From NCBI GenBank assembly GCA_013001365.1, contig JABDMQ010000100.1, forward strand, positions 1 to 26,650: a stretch of DNA of 26,650 nucleotides, given 5' to 3'. The notes under the pieces were generated by a model. That model ran no database searches. It was not told where the DNA came from and saw only the letters and a program-made list of their open reading frames with translations. Below, one piece after another: positions 24,274 through 26,650 of this stretch (positions within the stretch are counted from its first letter, which is position 1; every line of letters begins with the position of its first letter). This stretch comes from Flavobacteriaceae bacterium (GTDB taxonomy: Bacteria; Bacteroidota; Bacteroidia; Flavobacteriales; Flavobacteriaceae). The translations under genes were made by a program, and so were the position numbers.

Positions 24274-26650
24274 TTATAGCTGCAATGACATAGATTTTAC
24301 CATTTTTGTCCTTGATCTGTCTTAAATGCTTGACTTCGTTCCTTACAAAAAAACCGCTTTTATCATAGTCCTGCCAATTAAAATTAAGATTACCGTCGTT
24401 CAATAAGACATGGCCATAATTAGCGTCGAGTCTAGAATATTGTGGTTTGAACTCGAAGTTGTTTCCTCCCATAATGATATCGGTATTACCATCGTTATCC
24501 ACATCTGTACATACAATTCCGCAAACACAAGACAACTGGACTCTTGTAGGTAATACAATAATCTCAAAATCACCATTACCTTTATTTACTGCAATAATTG
24601 TTTCTGAAATATTGGTTTTCTTCATGATTGAGTTCTTGTAGACCTCTTCAGGAAATAACTCATCAATCGACCTGAAGGCATAATCAGAGGCCTTAAGATT
24701 CTGTTTCTTGAGCTTGACCATTTGAGCAGTCAATTCCTTTTTCATATGAAGCGGATAATCTTTGCCGTTTTCATGAAGGGTCATAATCTGTTCGATTGTG
24801 CCATTACCATCAAAATCGTTGATCCACATTTTCATAGGCTGCTCCTTGGAAGTCTTATAATGAGTATTGTTACCCTGATTACCGAGTACTAGGTCAAGGT
24901 CTCCGTCTTTATCCAGGTCTGAAGCCTCTACCACATCCCATATACCGAACTCTTCATCAAGCGACGAACCTAACTTATAGATTCTTCGCCCATTGTTCTT
25001 ATAGATCTTAGGTGTGTCCCATTCTGAAGTGATAACAAGATCGTTCTTGGAATCTCCATCCATATCTGCCCATATTGCATGGGTAACCATACCAGCATCC
25101 TTCAAGTCATAGGCTAATCGTTCTGTGGCATCAGAGAACGTTCCATCACCATTGTTCTCTAAGAATAAGTGTTTCGGATTGATTCCATAGGTTCCTACAA
25201 CACTCCTTGATCCAATAAATACATCGGTATCACCATCTCCATCAAAATCCTGTGGACTGATTACGGAGATGTTATCATTTGTTGTAGGTAATAATTGCGA
25301 ACTTTTGGTAAAGCTCCCATTTCCATCATTTATGTAAAGCCGAGCCCTATAATTCTTCTCTTCACCTATTTCATTACCACCTGTTCCCACTATTAGGTCT
25401 AGGTCGCCATCTTGGTCGGCATCCAGGAATGCTGCAGAGGTATCCTCTAATAAGGCATCTGATTGAAATGCACTATTAGGTCTAGAATTGACGTTGCCAT
25501 TACCTTGATGTAAATACAATCGACCAGATTGATTCTGGGCACCGCCTAGATAAAAATCCTCGTTACCATCACCATTTACATCGCCAACAGCCAAAGCCGG
25601 GCCTTCTTGAGACAATAATTTATGAATAAGGCCTTCCTGATCAAAATCACTATACGGATTCTCCTTGTGGGAATCGAAGGAATTGGTCATGATTTCAGAA
25701 AGCAGGGACTTTTGCGGTTTTGTATTTCTTGGTAATAGATTTTCTGTAGCATCAGATTGATCAAGGGTCAAGACCTGATTAAGATTTACCTCAACCAGCT
25801 TCTGGGTTTTGCTATCTGGCCATATGACACGTAATGAATCGATTTTCTCTGCATTGCCAAGACCAATTGTCATTAAATAATCCACAGACGACTGAAACCC
25901 CCTTGAAGGCATTAGTTCTTGAACCACTATGTTATCTTCATAATAGAGTTGAACAGTGCTGCCTACAGCAAATTGATTGGGTTCTTTTCCAATTAATTTC
26001 AATTGCAAATAGTTGTTATCGGTGAGTTGATTGGTGTTATTCCTATATACGAAGGCTTCCATATTTACATTGTTTACCACCATATCCAGATCACCATCGT
26101 TGTCCAGATCGCCATAGGCAACACCATTTGAAGTACTTGGGATCTCGAATCCCCAATCTTTGTTGGCATTATCGAACGTTAGGTCGCCATTGTTCTTGAA
26201 AGCATAATTGGGTTGCGGTTTCTGCGGCATTTTTTCGATTATGGAATCGATGGCTTCTTTCTTTCCTGTAACCGCCATTTTCTGGATGATCTCGTTAGCG
26301 AAGAAATCGACGAAATCAAGGTCTGTTAGATCATGATTGATGCCATTACTTACAAAAATATCTCTTTGGCCATCATTGTCCATGTCAAAGATCAACCCAG
26401 CCCAACTCCAATCAGTGGCAGATACACCGCTGAAATAAGCTATTTCGGAAAAGGTTTCATTACCGTTATTAAGTTGTAAAGTATTCTGGATGTATTGCTG
26501 ATAGAAATCCTTGCTTTGCTTTAATTTATAAACGTTATATCCTTCGAACTCCATCACTGATTTAACTCTCGTATCCTCTTCAGGCAACATATCAGTAATG
26601 AAAATATCGATATTGCCGTCATTGTTAATATCTGCCATATCGATTCCCAT
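24236..26650 (-). CDS. VCBS/FG-GAP repeat protein with ASPIC/UnbV domain, 5' end outside window
   Basis: Its 804 visible codons run to the right edge. The methionine at 26650 is internal: the same segment in the neighbouring paralogue (MGNDVADINQDGWPD) lies near residue 300, so roughly 290 N-terminal residues are missing. Asp-rich calcium repeats are frequent (DLDNDGDLD, DFDGDGDTD, DLDKDGDLD), and an ASPIC/UnbV domain lies at about visible residues 215-295 (AVGSTVQLYY, SRGFQSSVDY, VIWPDSK). It shares the whole architecture, including SGVSATDWSWAGL, with the next gene, so the two arose by tandem duplication. The end overlaps the next gene's start by 8 or 38 bases. It is presumably exported, but the signal is not visible. 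Confidence 0.87.
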   Translation of the reverse strand: MGIDMADINNDGNIDIFITDMLPEEDTRVKSVMEFEGYNVYKLKQSKDFYQQYIQNTLQLNNGNETFSEIAYFSGVSATDWSWAGLIFDMDNDGQRDIFVSNGINHDLTDLDFVDFFANEIIQKMAVTGKKEAIDSIIEKMPQKPQPNYAFKNNGDLTFDNANKDWGFEIPSTSNGVAYGDLDNDGDLDMVVNNVNMEAFVYRNNTNQLTDNNYLQLKLIGKEPNQFAVGSTVQLYYEDNIVVQELMPSRGFQSSVDYLMTIGLGNAEKIDSLRVIWPDSKTQKLVEVNLNQVLTLDQSDATENLLPRNTKPQKSLLSEIMTNSFDSHKENPYSDFDQEGLIHKLLSQEGPALAVGDVNGDGNEDFYLGGAQNQSGRLYLHQGNGNVNSRPNSAFQSDALLEDTSAAFLDADQDGDLDLIVGTGGNEIGEEKNYRARLYINDGNGSFTKSSQLLPTTNDNISVISPQDFDGDGDTDVFIGSRSVVGTYGINPKHLFLENNGDGTFSDATERLAYDLKDAGMVTHAIWADMDGDSKNDLVITSEWDTPKIYKNNGRRIYKLGSSLDEEFGIWDVVEASDLDKDGDLDLVLGNQGNNTHYKTSKEQPMKMWINDFDGNGTIEQIMTLHENGKDYPLHMKKELTAQMVKLKKQNLKASDYAFRSIDELFPEEVYKNSIMKKTNISETIIAVNKGNGDFEIIVLPTRVQLSCVCGIVCTDVDNDGNTDIIMGGNNFEFKPQYSRLDANYGHVLLNDGNLNFNWQDYDKSGFFVRNEVKHLRQIKDKNGKIYVIAAINDNKPKIFAIGE

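Noticed and set aside
20992..26650. Repeated Asp-Gly-rich DNA segments that might look like tandem repeats
   Set aside because: They are explained by the calcium-binding protein repeats of the VCBS genes and are too diverged at DNA level to be a separate repeat element.
1..26650. CRISPR arrays, tRNA or rRNA genes, transposases, SusC/SusD pairs and CxxCH cytochromes
   Set aside because: I looked for these on both strands and saw none within the window.

Overview
The window looks like a chromosomal piece of a Bacteroidota bacterium, most likely a marine-type Flavobacteriia. The reasons are moderately AT-rich DNA, starts without Shine-Dalgarno sequences, many lipoprotein signal peptides, and typical families of that group: exported VCBS/ASPIC-UnbV proteins, DUF1080 lipoproteins, and GMC oxidoreductase paired with a 'gluconate dehydrogenase subunit 3' protein. 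I could not place it to genus. I saw no rRNA, tRNA, CRISPR array, insertion sequence or phage gene. No gap between genes exceeds 300 bases.

Layout. (1) Positions 1-3936, minus strand: a sugar-oxidation arm. It encodes a GMC FAD oxidoreductase with a cysteine motif for an Fe-S cluster, its Tat-exported small subunit, a DUF1080 lipoprotein (3-keto-disaccharide hydrolase family) and a Tat-exported TIM-barrel protein cut by the window edge. An intrinsic-terminator-like hairpin splits this arm. (2) 3937-4188: a divergent regulatory region with one LacI-type palindrome. (3) 4189-14273, plus strand: seven tightly packed genes for a TIM-barrel lipoprotein, an MFS transporter, a Gfo/Idh/MocA oxidoreductase, a cytoplasmic TIM-barrel protein, a second DUF1080 lipoprotein, a sodium/solute symporter, and a 1056-residue natural fusion of glycerol kinase to FAD glycerol-3-phosphate dehydrogenase (GlpK-GlpD). 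(4) 18643-14270, minus strand: an SLC45-like disaccharide transporter, a second MFS transporter and a GH37 trehalase of the fungal neutral type with an EF-hand-like calcium loop. (5) 26650-18738, minus strand: two large VCBS/ASPIC-UnbV proteins (the first cut by the window edge), a vanadium-haloperoxidase/PAP2-type lipoprotein, and a membrane-anchored protein resembling SRPBCC plus GyrI-like domains.

How the genes may work together (inference). Regions 1 and 3 resemble the 3-keto-glycoside route. In that route a glycoside is oxidised at C3 in the periplasm by the GMC enzyme, cleaved by DUF1080 and TIM-barrel proteins, imported, and finished in the cytoplasm by the Gfo/Idh dehydrogenase and TIM-barrel enzyme. 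Region 4 is a conventional route of uptake followed by cytoplasmic hydrolysis of trehalose. Trehalose, or a glucosyl-glycerol-type compound, would link the sugar genes to the GlpK-GlpD fusion, but the sequence alone does not prove this. The two most unusual items are the GlpK-GlpD fusion and the fungal-type neutral trehalase.
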